Shown: in pieces, positions 48,438-55,088 of the stretch
Layout of the letters: each line of letters opens with the position of its first letter
Numbering within the stretch: the stretch's first letter is position 1
Assembly: GCF_002162355.1 (NCBI RefSeq)
Contig: NZ_CP021434.1
Coordinates: 2,580,501-2,644,500, forward strand
Source: Tumebacillus avium
GTDB lineage: Bacteria > Bacillota > Bacilli > Tumebacillales > Tumebacillaceae
Direction: 5' to 3'
Length of the DNA stretch: 64,000 nucleotides
Program-made: the position numbers and the translations under genes
Notes under the pieces: generated by a model
What the model saw: the letters and a program-made list of their open reading frames with translations, nothing else
Told to the model about the DNA's origin: nothing
The model's database searches: none

Positions 48438-49802
48438 ATGTCCAATCACGGAACCAAAGAATTGCCGTTTTCCAGCCTGCCGAAGATGTGGGTCTATCTG
48501 TACCCGTATCTCTCGCGCGGCGAACTGACGGTTGAACATGTGCACCAGTTTTTGCAGCAGGCAGCACCCAACCGTGGCAAGAAGACGTTGTACATGCACG
48601 TGCCGTTCTGTGACACGATCTGCACGTTCTGCCCGTTTGTCCGCTCGACCAACTACGCGGATAAGCTGCAGCCGTACGTGGACGCGCTGGTCAAAGAACT
48701 CAAGACGATCGCAGCCACTCCGCGCATGCAAGGCGTTGCGCTCGACGCGATCTTTGTTGGCGGCGGCACGCCGTCGGTGCTTTCGCCGCAGCAGATTCAC
48801 CTGATCGGCGAGACGATCCACAGCAACTTCAAGCTGAAAGAAGACTATGAGTGGACGTTTGAAGTCGAAGCGAAAAGCGCGACGGAAGACAAGCTGAAAG
48901 CGATGCATGAGGTCGGCGTGAACCGGATGTCGTTTGGCGTTCAGACGTTCAACCCGAAATTCCGCAAGATGTTCAACCTGACCGCATCGCACGATGAGAT
49001 CAAGCGCACCCGCGAACTGGCCGGGAAGTACTTCAAAGGTTTCAACATGGACCTCCTGTACCAGTTGCCGGGCCAGACGATGGAAGAGATCGTGCAGGAT
49101 CTGCAACACGCGGTCGAACTGAACACGACCTCGATCGACGCCTATCCGCTCGATTACACGATCACTTCGAAAGGCTTCCTGCAGTCGATCAAAAACGAGC
49201 GCCTGCCGAAACCGCCGAATGCGTACGAAAAAGTGGCGCAGCAGGAACTGGTCACCAACTTCCTCGTCGAGCATGGCTACAGCCAAGAGTTTATCTACAC
49301 CTTCATCCGCCAAGATGCGGAGCACAGACGTTTCGTCTTTGGCGAAACCTTGTACGGCCACTATGAAGACGAGTGCATCGGCGCAGGGCTCTCCGCGTTC
49401 TCGTACCAGGCCGGCATGGTCTACCGCAACTTCGATACGGTGGAAGAATACATCCGCGCCGTCGATGCAAATGGGCTGGCTGCCGACATCGTCAACGAGT
49501 ACCACGCGAAAGAGAAAGGCCTGATCTACTTCCCGAAACGGATGTCGATCGACACCGACGACATCGATCGTCAGGAGCTCGATGTGCGTTTCTACCAGCT
49601 GCTCGATGAGTTTGAAGCAAAAGGGCTGATCGTGCGTGAAGGCAACAAGCTCAAGCTGACCCGTGAAGGCCAGCCGTGGTACATGAACATGATGATCGAA
49701 ATGCTGCCGGAGCGCACGCGCAACCTGCACGAGACGATCTCCTCCCGACTGAACGAACGGGCGGACTTCACGTTTGACGATGAACTGATCGTCTTCAACT
49801 AA
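48438..49802 (+). CDS. HemN-like radical SAM enzyme, cassette A
   Basis: 454 residues from the ATG behind GGAGG (in-frame ATG 48390 precedes the SD). The 4Fe-4S motif CxxxCxxC is C58-DTI-C62-TF-C65 in HVPFCDTICTFCPF. HemN/HemW-family segments GGGTPSVLSP, GVNRMSFGVQTFNP and NMDLLYQLPGQT follow, then a C-terminal HemN-like domain of about 140 residues. HemN-type class C enzymes include coproporphyrinogen oxidases and methyl or cyclopropane transferases. No heme genes are nearby; the adjacent Trp peptide suggests peptide modification. Confidence 0.88.
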   Translation: MSNHGTKELPFSSLPKMWVYLYPYLSRGELTVEHVHQFLQQAAPNRGKKTLYMHVPFCDTICTFCPFVRSTNYADKLQPYVDALVKELKTIAATPRMQGVALDAIFVGGGTPSVLSPQQIHLIGETIHSNFKLKEDYEWTFEVEAKSATEDKLKAMHEVGVNRMSFGVQTFNPKFRKMFNLTASHDEIKRTRELAGKYFKGFNMDLLYQLPGQTMEEIVQDLQHAVELNTTSIDAYPLDYTITSKGFLQSIKNERLPKPPNAYEKVAQQELVTNFLVEHGYSQEFIYTFIRQDAEHRRFVFGETLYGHYEDECIGAGLSAFSYQAGMVYRNFDTVEEYIRAVDANGLAADIVNEYHAKEKGLIYFPKRMSIDTDDIDRQELDVRFYQLLDEFEAKGLIVREGNKLKLTREGQPWYMNMMIEMLPERTRNLHETISSRLNERADFTFDDELIVFN

Positions 49803-49814
49803 AAACTTTCAACC

Positions 49815-49843
49815 AACCGGACTGAATACAGTCCGGTTTTTTT
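49815..49843 (+). terminator. terminator after radical SAM A
   Basis: AACCGGACT-gaatac-AGTCCGGTT then TTTTT. Confidence 0.92.
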
Positions 49844-49975
49844 AATGTCCGATTACAACAAGCATTTCAAAGGACAAAACAAAATGATTTTCAGTTAATC
49901 ATTGAAATCACGTGTAATAATTTGTTTTACCCTTAAATATCTATATACCGTAAGCAAGACGAGGAGGTGTGCGGC
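49844..49975 (+). promoter_or_regulatory. AT-rich region before micro-ORF cluster
   Basis: 132 bp with no ORF. It holds an imperfect inverted repeat TGATTTTCA/TTGAAATCA (49885-49910) and AT-rich hexamers (TATATA 49942), so the cluster B promoter and a regulator site probably lie here. No hexamer pair with ideal spacing is found. Confidence 0.45.
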
Positions 49976-50008
49976 GTGAAACAATGGATCATCATCGCGG
50001 CTGAGTAG
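49976..50008 (+). CDS. micro-ORF B1, Trp peptide of 10 residues
   Basis: GTG start 8 nt after GAGGAGGTG, an ideal SD. It encodes (M)KQWIIIAAE, then TAG. The Trp-Ile-Ile-Ile core matches the units of the 35-residue peptide at 48203. Too short for gene finders. Candidate leaderless precursor of the radical SAM enzyme at 50300. Confidence 0.6.
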   Translation: MKQWIIIAAE

Positions 50009-50059
50009 TCCGGTCTTATGTATCGTTTGGAAGGAAAACGCTTGCGAGAGGGGGTGCCA

Positions 50060-50116
50060 ATGATGCAAAAATGGCTGCCGGTTGTGGAGTGGATTTCCGT
50101 TGTAGTTGTTGAGTAG
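50060..50116 (+). CDS. micro-ORF B2, Trp peptide of 18 residues
   Basis: ATG behind GAGAGGGGGTG encodes MMQKWLPVVEWISVVVVE, two Trp units in one ORF (QKWLPVV and EWISVVVV). An in-frame ATG at 50018 would add MYRLEGKRLREGVP, a possible short leader, but has a weak SD. Same signature and setting as B1 and B3. Confidence 0.6.
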   Translation: MMQKWLPVVEWISVVVVE

Positions 50117-50183
50117 TTACTGGTGTGGATTGCTCCGACAAGGTTTTTGCTGCGCCACAGGTACTCGGAGAGGGGGCGGAACC

Positions 50184-50213
50184 ATGCGCGAGTGGATCGT
50201 AGTAGCTGCTTAA
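50184..50213 (+). CDS. micro-ORF B3, Trp peptide of 9 residues
   Basis: ATG 7 nt after AGAGGGGG encodes MREWIVVAA, then TAA. It is the shortest of the set and nearly equals the last unit of the 35-residue peptide (ERNWIIVAV). Followed by a hairpin and the radical SAM gene. Confidence 0.6.
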   Translation: MREWIVVAA

Positions 50214-50241
50214 CATAACCTGGCACATTTGTTCACATACC

Positions 50242-50269
50242 GGCTGACAGGGGGCGACCTCTGTCAGCC
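50242..50269 (+). terminator. hairpin between micro-ORFs and radical SAM B
   Basis: Perfect 9-bp stem GGCTGACAG / CTGTCAGCC with a 10-base loop and no T tract. It may be an attenuator or an mRNA-stability/processing hairpin, in the same position as the hairpin in cassette A. Confidence 0.6.
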
Positions 50270-50299
50270 CCTGACCACGAAAAGGGGGTACTTACAAAG

Positions 50300-51661
50300 A
50301 TGTCGCAGCACAACGCATTGCCCTACAAAAAGCTGCCTAACATGTGGAACTATCTCTACCCGTTCATTCAAGATGGGCCAGAACCGGTGGAGACCGTTCG
50401 TCAATTTTTGAACTCGACGCGCACGCCGCTGCCCGGAACGAAATCGCTGTATGTGCACATTCCGTTCTGTGACACGATCTGCACGTTCTGTCCGTTCATC
50501 CGCTCGACGAACTACCAAGACAAACTGCAGCCCTACGTGGATGCGCTGCTGAAAGAGTTGAAAGCCATCGCCAGCACGCCGTATGTCAAGCAGATGAAGC
50601 TTGATGCAGTCTATGTCGGCGGCGGCACGCCTTCCGTTTTGTCTCCGAAGATGATCGAAGACCTCTGCACGACGATCCGCGAGAATTTCAATCTCAAGGA
50701 TGGAGTCGAGTGGAGCTTCGAAGTCGAAGCGAAGAGCGCTTCCGAAGACAAGCTGAAAGCGATGGCGGCGAACGGTGTCAACCGGATCTCCTTCGGTGTG
50801 CAGACGTTTAACCCGTACTACCGCAAGCTGTTTAACCTGACCGCATCGCTCGACGAGATCAAGCAGACCCGCGACCTCGCCGACAAGTACTTCAAAGCGT
50901 ACAACATGGACCTCCTGTACCAACTGCCTGGCCAGACGATCGAGCAGTTGCATGAGGACCTGGAGAACGTGCGTCAACTGTCCACCACCACCGTTGACGT
51001 CTATCCGCTGGAGTACCTCGTCACCTCCAAAGGCTTCCTGAACATGATCAAAGACGGCAAAGTACCGGAGCCGCCGAAAGCGGACGACAAAGTGCTGCAG
51101 CACCAATTCGTCAACTCCTACCTGCTCAACCACGGGTACGAGCAGACGCACATCTACACCTTCGCCAAAGGCGATGCCAAGTACAAAGACTTCAAATTCG
51201 GCGCGACCATCTACGGCCGTTACGAAGACGAGTACATCGGCTGCGGCCAGGCGGCTGCTTCCTACCTGAGTGGCATGTCGCACATGAACGTCGTGAAGAC
51301 CGACGAGTACATCCGCGCGGTCGAAAACGGCACTTTGCCGGTCATGCGCGCGCAAGAGTACGAGGCGAAAGAAAAAGGCCTGATCTACTTCGCGAAACAC
51401 ATGAAAGTCAGCCTCGAGTACCTGCGTCAGCACAACCTGCCGTCCGAGTACTGGGAGAAGATCGAGAAGCACGAAAAAATGGGTCTGGTCGTGCAGGAAG
51501 ACGGCTTGCTCAAGCTGACCGAGCTCGGCAAGATCTGGTACATGCACGTCATGATCGACCTGCTGCCGGAACAGCAGAAGAAGACGTACGACACCTACGT
51601 CGAAGTGCTGCAGAAAGACAAAGATTTCATTGAAGACACCGAGCTTACTGTCATTCAATAA
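50300..51661 (+). CDS. HemN-like radical SAM enzyme, cassette B
   Basis: 453 residues, a close paralogue of the enzyme at 48438 and colinear with it from MSQHNALPYKKLPNMW on. 4Fe-4S cysteines are C57, C61 and C64 in HIPFCDTICTFCPF; GGGTPSVLSP, GVNRISFGVQTFNP and NMDLLYQLPGQT are shared. SD AAAGGGGGT. It follows three Trp micro-ORFs and precedes an MFS exporter. The two enzymes likely act on the related peptide sets; reaction unknown (methylation, cyclopropanation, oxidation or cross-linking at Trp are options). Confidence 0.88.
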   Translation: MSQHNALPYKKLPNMWNYLYPFIQDGPEPVETVRQFLNSTRTPLPGTKSLYVHIPFCDTICTFCPFIRSTNYQDKLQPYVDALLKELKAIASTPYVKQMKLDAVYVGGGTPSVLSPKMIEDLCTTIRENFNLKDGVEWSFEVEAKSASEDKLKAMAANGVNRISFGVQTFNPYYRKLFNLTASLDEIKQTRDLADKYFKAYNMDLLYQLPGQTIEQLHEDLENVRQLSTTTVDVYPLEYLVTSKGFLNMIKDGKVPEPPKADDKVLQHQFVNSYLLNHGYEQTHIYTFAKGDAKYKDFKFGATIYGRYEDEYIGCGQAAASYLSGMSHMNVVKTDEYIRAVENGTLPVMRAQEYEAKEKGLIYFAKHMKVSLEYLRQHNLPSEYWEKIEKHEKMGLVVQEDGLLKLTELGKIWYMHVMIDLLPEQQKKTYDTYVEVLQKDKDFIEDTELTVIQ

Positions 51662-51668
51662 GCGTTTG

Positions 51669-51707
51669 CCAGCATGAAGAAGCCAGATGCTTCATGCTGG
51701 TCTTTGC
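51669..51707 (+). terminator. hairpin between radical SAM B and MFS B
   Basis: CCAGCATGAAG / CTTCATGCTGG with an interrupted T tract (TCTTTGCTTG); probably a leaky terminator, permitting read-through to the exporter. Confidence 0.7.
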
Positions 51708-51751
51708 TTGTTGCTTGTCCTGATGCGCTTTGGAAATAAGGGGGGCTGGAC

Positions 51752-53011
51752 ATGTCCACAGCAACAACGGAGAAATTGCCGTCTCCGTTTAAAAACCGCA
51801 ATTTTACATTGCTTTATTACGGTCAGATGATCTCGCTGTTTGGCGATTGGTTTAAAACGATCGCCCTGATCTCCGTCATTTATGCGATTGTGCCCAATGC
51901 GGCATCGATCGGCGGCCTGTTTATCGCCAGCGTCCTGCCGGTGCTGTTCGGCGGCATCGTCATGGGTCCGTTCGTCGACCGCTGGAACAAAAAGCACCTG
52001 ATGATCTGGGTGGACATCCTGCGCGTGTTCTCGACGCTTGGGATCATCGCAGGCGTGATGCTTGCGAACATCTGGGTGATCTATGTCTGCATCGCGTTTG
52101 GCGCGTTTGCTTCGGCTGCGTTTGCGCCGGCGAGAACGTCGATGATCCCGGAGATTTTGAAAGAGAAAAACCTGATCGCGGCGACCTCGTCGTTTGCGCT
52201 GCTCACTTCGACCACGATGGTGCTGGCGAGCGCCTTGGGCGGCTTTTTGGCCCAGTGGATCGGGGCGGTGAACATTCTGTATTTCGATGCGTTCTCCTAT
52301 GTGGTGTCGGCAGTGTTTATCGGGCTGATGAAGTATCAGCCGTTGGAGAAGCCGGTGAACAAGCGTCCGCCTTATCTGCAGCAGGTGAAAGAGGGCATCG
52401 ATTTCGTGAAAAAATGCCCGCAGCTGGTCGGCGTGTTCTGGCTGCAATTCTTCCGCGACTTCTGCCTCGGCTTCATCTACATCCTGTTCCCGCTGTATGT
52501 GCTCAATGAGCTGAAGGCAGGAGATGCCGGCGTCGGCATCGGGTATTCGGTGACGGCGGTGGCGTATATCATCGGCGCGTTTTTGCTGAAGCAGTACTTT
52601 AAGAAGCGCAAGTTTGATGACAGCTCGTACTTCAAGATCTACTTCCCGGCCAATATGTTGTACGGGATCGGGCTTGGCTGCATGTTTATCATCCACAACT
52701 GGTATTTGTTCTTTGCGGTGATGCTGCTCGCGAACATCTTCCAGTCCAAGGTCAACGTGATCACGGAGACCTCGCTGATGACCTACTCCAAGCCGGAACT
52801 GCGCGGCCGCGTCGTGGCGACCTGGCTGTCGATGTCCCGTCTGGCCTACGGAATCTCGCTCCCGCTGTTCTCGGCGATCGGCGGATTCATCCCCAGCGCC
52901 ATCGGCGGCTGGATGCTGGCCGCGATCTGCGTAGTGTCGGCAGCCGTGCTGATGCTGTGGCTGAAAGGGAAGCTGCAGAGCGGTCAGGTGGCGGAAGAGC
53001 AGGCGGTGTAA
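51752..53011 (+). CDS. MFS exporter, cassette B
   Basis: 419 residues, twelve membrane segments, paralogous to the exporter at 46804 (FVDRWNKKHLMIW, ITETSLMTYSKPELRGRVVATW). It opens NFTLLYYGQMISLFGDWFK. ATG behind AAGGGGGG. The locus therefore has two exporters flanking two radical SAM enzymes, all on one strand. Substrate unknown; export of the modified Trp peptides is the simplest inference. Confidence 0.88.
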   Translation: MSTATTEKLPSPFKNRNFTLLYYGQMISLFGDWFKTIALISVIYAIVPNAASIGGLFIASVLPVLFGGIVMGPFVDRWNKKHLMIWVDILRVFSTLGIIAGVMLANIWVIYVCIAFGAFASAAFAPARTSMIPEILKEKNLIAATSSFALLTSTTMVLASALGGFLAQWIGAVNILYFDAFSYVVSAVFIGLMKYQPLEKPVNKRPPYLQQVKEGIDFVKKCPQLVGVFWLQFFRDFCLGFIYILFPLYVLNELKAGDAGVGIGYSVTAVAYIIGAFLLKQYFKKRKFDDSSYFKIYFPANMLYGIGLGCMFIIHNWYLFFAVMLLANIFQSKVNVITETSLMTYSKPELRGRVVATWLSMSRLAYGISLPLFSAIGGFIPSAIGGWMLAAICVVSAAVLMLWLKGKLQSGQVAEEQAV

Positions 53012-53031
53012 GGGGAGAGAATATGTTGAGG

Positions 53032-53068
53032 AAACGGATTCGGGCGGGGGCCCGGGTCCGTTTTTTTA
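53032..53068 (+). terminator. terminator after MFS B
   Basis: ACGGA..CGGGC-gggg-GCCCG..TCCGT followed by seven T. Confidence 0.88.
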
Positions 53069-53071
53069 TTT

Positions 53072-53106
53072 GCCCTTGACCTTCCCCTAAGGGCAACCTT
53101 TATGCT
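53072..53106 (+). promoter_or_regulatory. MerR-type promoter/operator
   Basis: -35 TTGACC (53076) and -10 TATGCT (53101) are 19 bp apart, the long spacer typical of MerR-activated promoters. The inverted repeat GCCCTT/AAGGGC (53072-53094) lies between them. A relic of this site recurs at 59408. Confidence 0.85.
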
Positions 53107-53142
53107 GAGGGTACGAAATGAGAGCCAAAGGGGTCGAGGCAT

Positions 53143-53955
53143 ATGTTTACCGTCGGACAATTTGCCCGGATCAACCATATATCGGCGAAGACGCTGCGCC
53201 ATTATGACAGCATCGGGCTGTTGGCGCCGGTGCTGGTCGATGAGGAAAATCAGTACCGCTATTACAGCCGCGAACAGGTGCCGCTCCTGCGCCGGATTCT
53301 CTTTTTCCGTGAACTGGGGATGGGGCTGGAAGTCATCCGCGAGCTGGTGCAGAGCGGGGCGATGCATGATCCGGCGCGGGTGGAGGCGATCCTGCGGGAA
53401 CATGCCTTGGTCATCCAAGATGAGATCGCGAAACGCAACGAATTGCTTGCCCGCATCGACGAAGCGGTCACAGCCGCCCACGAAGACGGCGGTGAGGTGG
53501 CAGGGCTGGAGAAAAAGATTTTGATCAAGGAACTGCCCGCCATGGAAGTTGTCAGCGCCCACAGCATCATCCGTACCGACGAGGAGAAGCAGGAACTGAT
53601 CGAGGAAGCGGATGCCAAACTGCGCGGACGCCCGGCTGCGACGCGGATCAACGTGTACCACAACACCGATGCGATCCCGGAGTTTTTCGACCTTGAGATC
53701 ATGTTCCCGGTCGCCAGCGGCGGGGAGAAAACGATCCTCGCGATGCAGGTCGCCTCGCTTTTATATGAAGAAGAGATGGCGATCGGCGACTGCTACCGCG
53801 CCTTGTACATGTGGATCTATGAAAACGGGTTCGTGCCGTCGCAAAAACCGTTTGATGTGTTCACCACCAAGCCGGACCACCCGCGCGGGTATGAGCGGGA
53901 GATTCAGGTGCCGTTTACGAAACCTTTGATTGGGGGAGATCGAGATGATGCGTAA
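53143..53955 (+). CDS. MerR-family regulator with GyrI-like effector domain
   Basis: 270 residues. N-terminal MerR winged helix (TVGQFARINHISAKTLRHYD, IGLLAPVLVDEENQYRYY), a dimerisation coiled coil at about 75-120, and a C-terminal GyrI/BmrR-like ligand domain (ATRINVYHN, MFPVASGGEKTILAMQ). It resembles BmrR/BltR-type sensors of hydrophobic compounds. Behind a MerR-type promoter, hence autoregulated; it overlaps the lipoprotein hydrolase gene by 11 bp. Confidence 0.88.
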   Translation: MFTVGQFARINHISAKTLRHYDSIGLLAPVLVDEENQYRYYSREQVPLLRRILFFRELGMGLEVIRELVQSGAMHDPARVEAILREHALVIQDEIAKRNELLARIDEAVTAAHEDGGEVAGLEKKILIKELPAMEVVSAHSIIRTDEEKQELIEEADAKLRGRPAATRINVYHNTDAIPEFFDLEIMFPVASGGEKTILAMQVASLLYEEEMAIGDCYRALYMWIYENGFVPSQKPFDVFTTKPDHPRGYEREIQVPFTKPLIGGDRDDA

Positions 53956-54832
53956 AACCGTAACCATGATGACTGCCGCCCTGCTCTTGGGCTCGCTGCT
54001 CATCGGATGCAGCAGCGAAGAAGCTGCTGTTGACAAGCCGGAGAAAAAAATCGGCCTGAACAACATGCCGATCCAATACGAACTGCCCGGCATGGACAAG
54101 GTGAAAGTGAAAAAGGACATCACCTACCAGCAAGTCGCCGGACAGGACTGGAAGATGGATGTCTACTACCCGGACAAAATGAAAAAAGACGAACTGCGCC
54201 CCGCCGTCATCTTCGTGCACGGCCAAGCCGAACCGGCCGCGCTGAAAGATGCGAAAGACTTCGCGCAATACGTCTCCTGGGGTCAGGCCACCGCCAAATC
54301 CGGCATGGTCGCCGTCACCTTCAACCACCGTTCCAACGAGAACCTGACCAAAATCATGGACACCCAGCACGACATTGAGACGGCGATCCAATACGTCCGC
54401 GATCATGCCGCAGAGCTGAACATCGACCGAGACAACCTCGTCCTCTGGGGCGGCTCCGGCGGCCCGCAGACGATCGTGCGCATGGCGCTGACCAACCCGC
54501 AGCCGTATGTGAAAGGCATCATCGCCTACTACGGCCAGCTCGACCTCCCCGAGCAGTATCAGGAGTACTCGCCCTTGAAGCTGCTCAAAGAAAAAGACCC
54601 CAACACCAAACTCCCGCCCCTGTTCCTCGTCAAAGCCGGCCGCGACGGCGAAATCCTCAACCGCGACCACGACAACTTCGTGCAGGAAGCCCTGCGCCAA
54701 AACCTCGACCTCGAGCTCCACGTCCACCCGACCGGCCCGCATGTGTTTGATATTTTGGCCGATGATGAGAAAACGCATGAGATCATCGAGCGCACCTTTG
54801 AGTTTGCGAAAGAGCGGCTTGGGGTGAAATAA
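53945..54832 (+). CDS. alpha/beta-hydrolase lipoprotein
   Basis: 295 residues. Lipobox LLIGCSS anchors it outside the membrane. Alpha/beta-hydrolase elements: FVHGQAEPA (oxyanion), nucleophile Ser in LWGGSGGPQ, and C-terminal His in HVHPTGPHVF. Likely an esterase or peptidase-like hydrolase; substrate unknown. Two adjacent ATGs at 53945 follow GGGGGAG. Operon with the MerR sensor. Its 3' end is partly duplicated at 59450 upstream of the second CRISPR array. Confidence 0.82.
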   Translation: MMRKTVTMMTAALLLGSLLIGCSSEEAAVDKPEKKIGLNNMPIQYELPGMDKVKVKKDITYQQVAGQDWKMDVYYPDKMKKDELRPAVIFVHGQAEPAALKDAKDFAQYVSWGQATAKSGMVAVTFNHRSNENLTKIMDTQHDIETAIQYVRDHAAELNIDRDNLVLWGGSGGPQTIVRMALTNPQPYVKGIIAYYGQLDLPEQYQEYSPLKLLKEKDPNTKLPPLFLVKAGRDGEILNRDHDNFVQEALRQNLDLELHVHPTGPHVFDILADDEKTHEIIERTFEFAKERLGVK

Positions 54833-54848
54833 AATAACTTCTGTTTTG

Positions 54849-54880
54849 AAAACCTCGCTCTCAGCATGCGAGGTTTTTTG
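54849..54880 (+). terminator. terminator after hydrolase gene
   Basis: AACCTCGC-tctcagcat-GCGAGGTT then TTTT. A mutated copy stands at 59620 in the second leader region. Confidence 0.85.
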
Positions 54881-55088
54881 TTGTGATTTGTGCAAATGAT
54901 TCATTGTAACCCAAAAATGGATACCGTATACTGAAACTGGGAAAACTAGATGCAACAGGATATCCTTTCGAGGATGCCCGCCATTTTCGTGCAAAAAGAC
55001 AACCCTCGAAAAAATTGCAGTCTGAGGAACCATCTCGATTCATGAAAAACCGCATGATGACTGAGGTTAAAGCCGACCTTCAAGGTCG
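54881..55088 (+). promoter_or_regulatory. leader of CRISPR array 1
   Basis: Nearly identical over about 200 bp to the region before array 2 (59650-59851) and directly abutting the first repeat. The last 17 bases CCGACCTT-C-AAGGTCGG (55073-55089) form a palindrome whose final G is the first base of repeat 1. Degenerate repeats at the far end of the array confirm that the leader is on this side. Confidence 0.85.

Noticed and set aside
48203-50213. Trp peptides as classical trp-operon attenuation leaders
   Set aside because: No Trp synthesis or transport gene follows, and regular four-unit repeats are not needed for attenuation. Kept only as an alternative.
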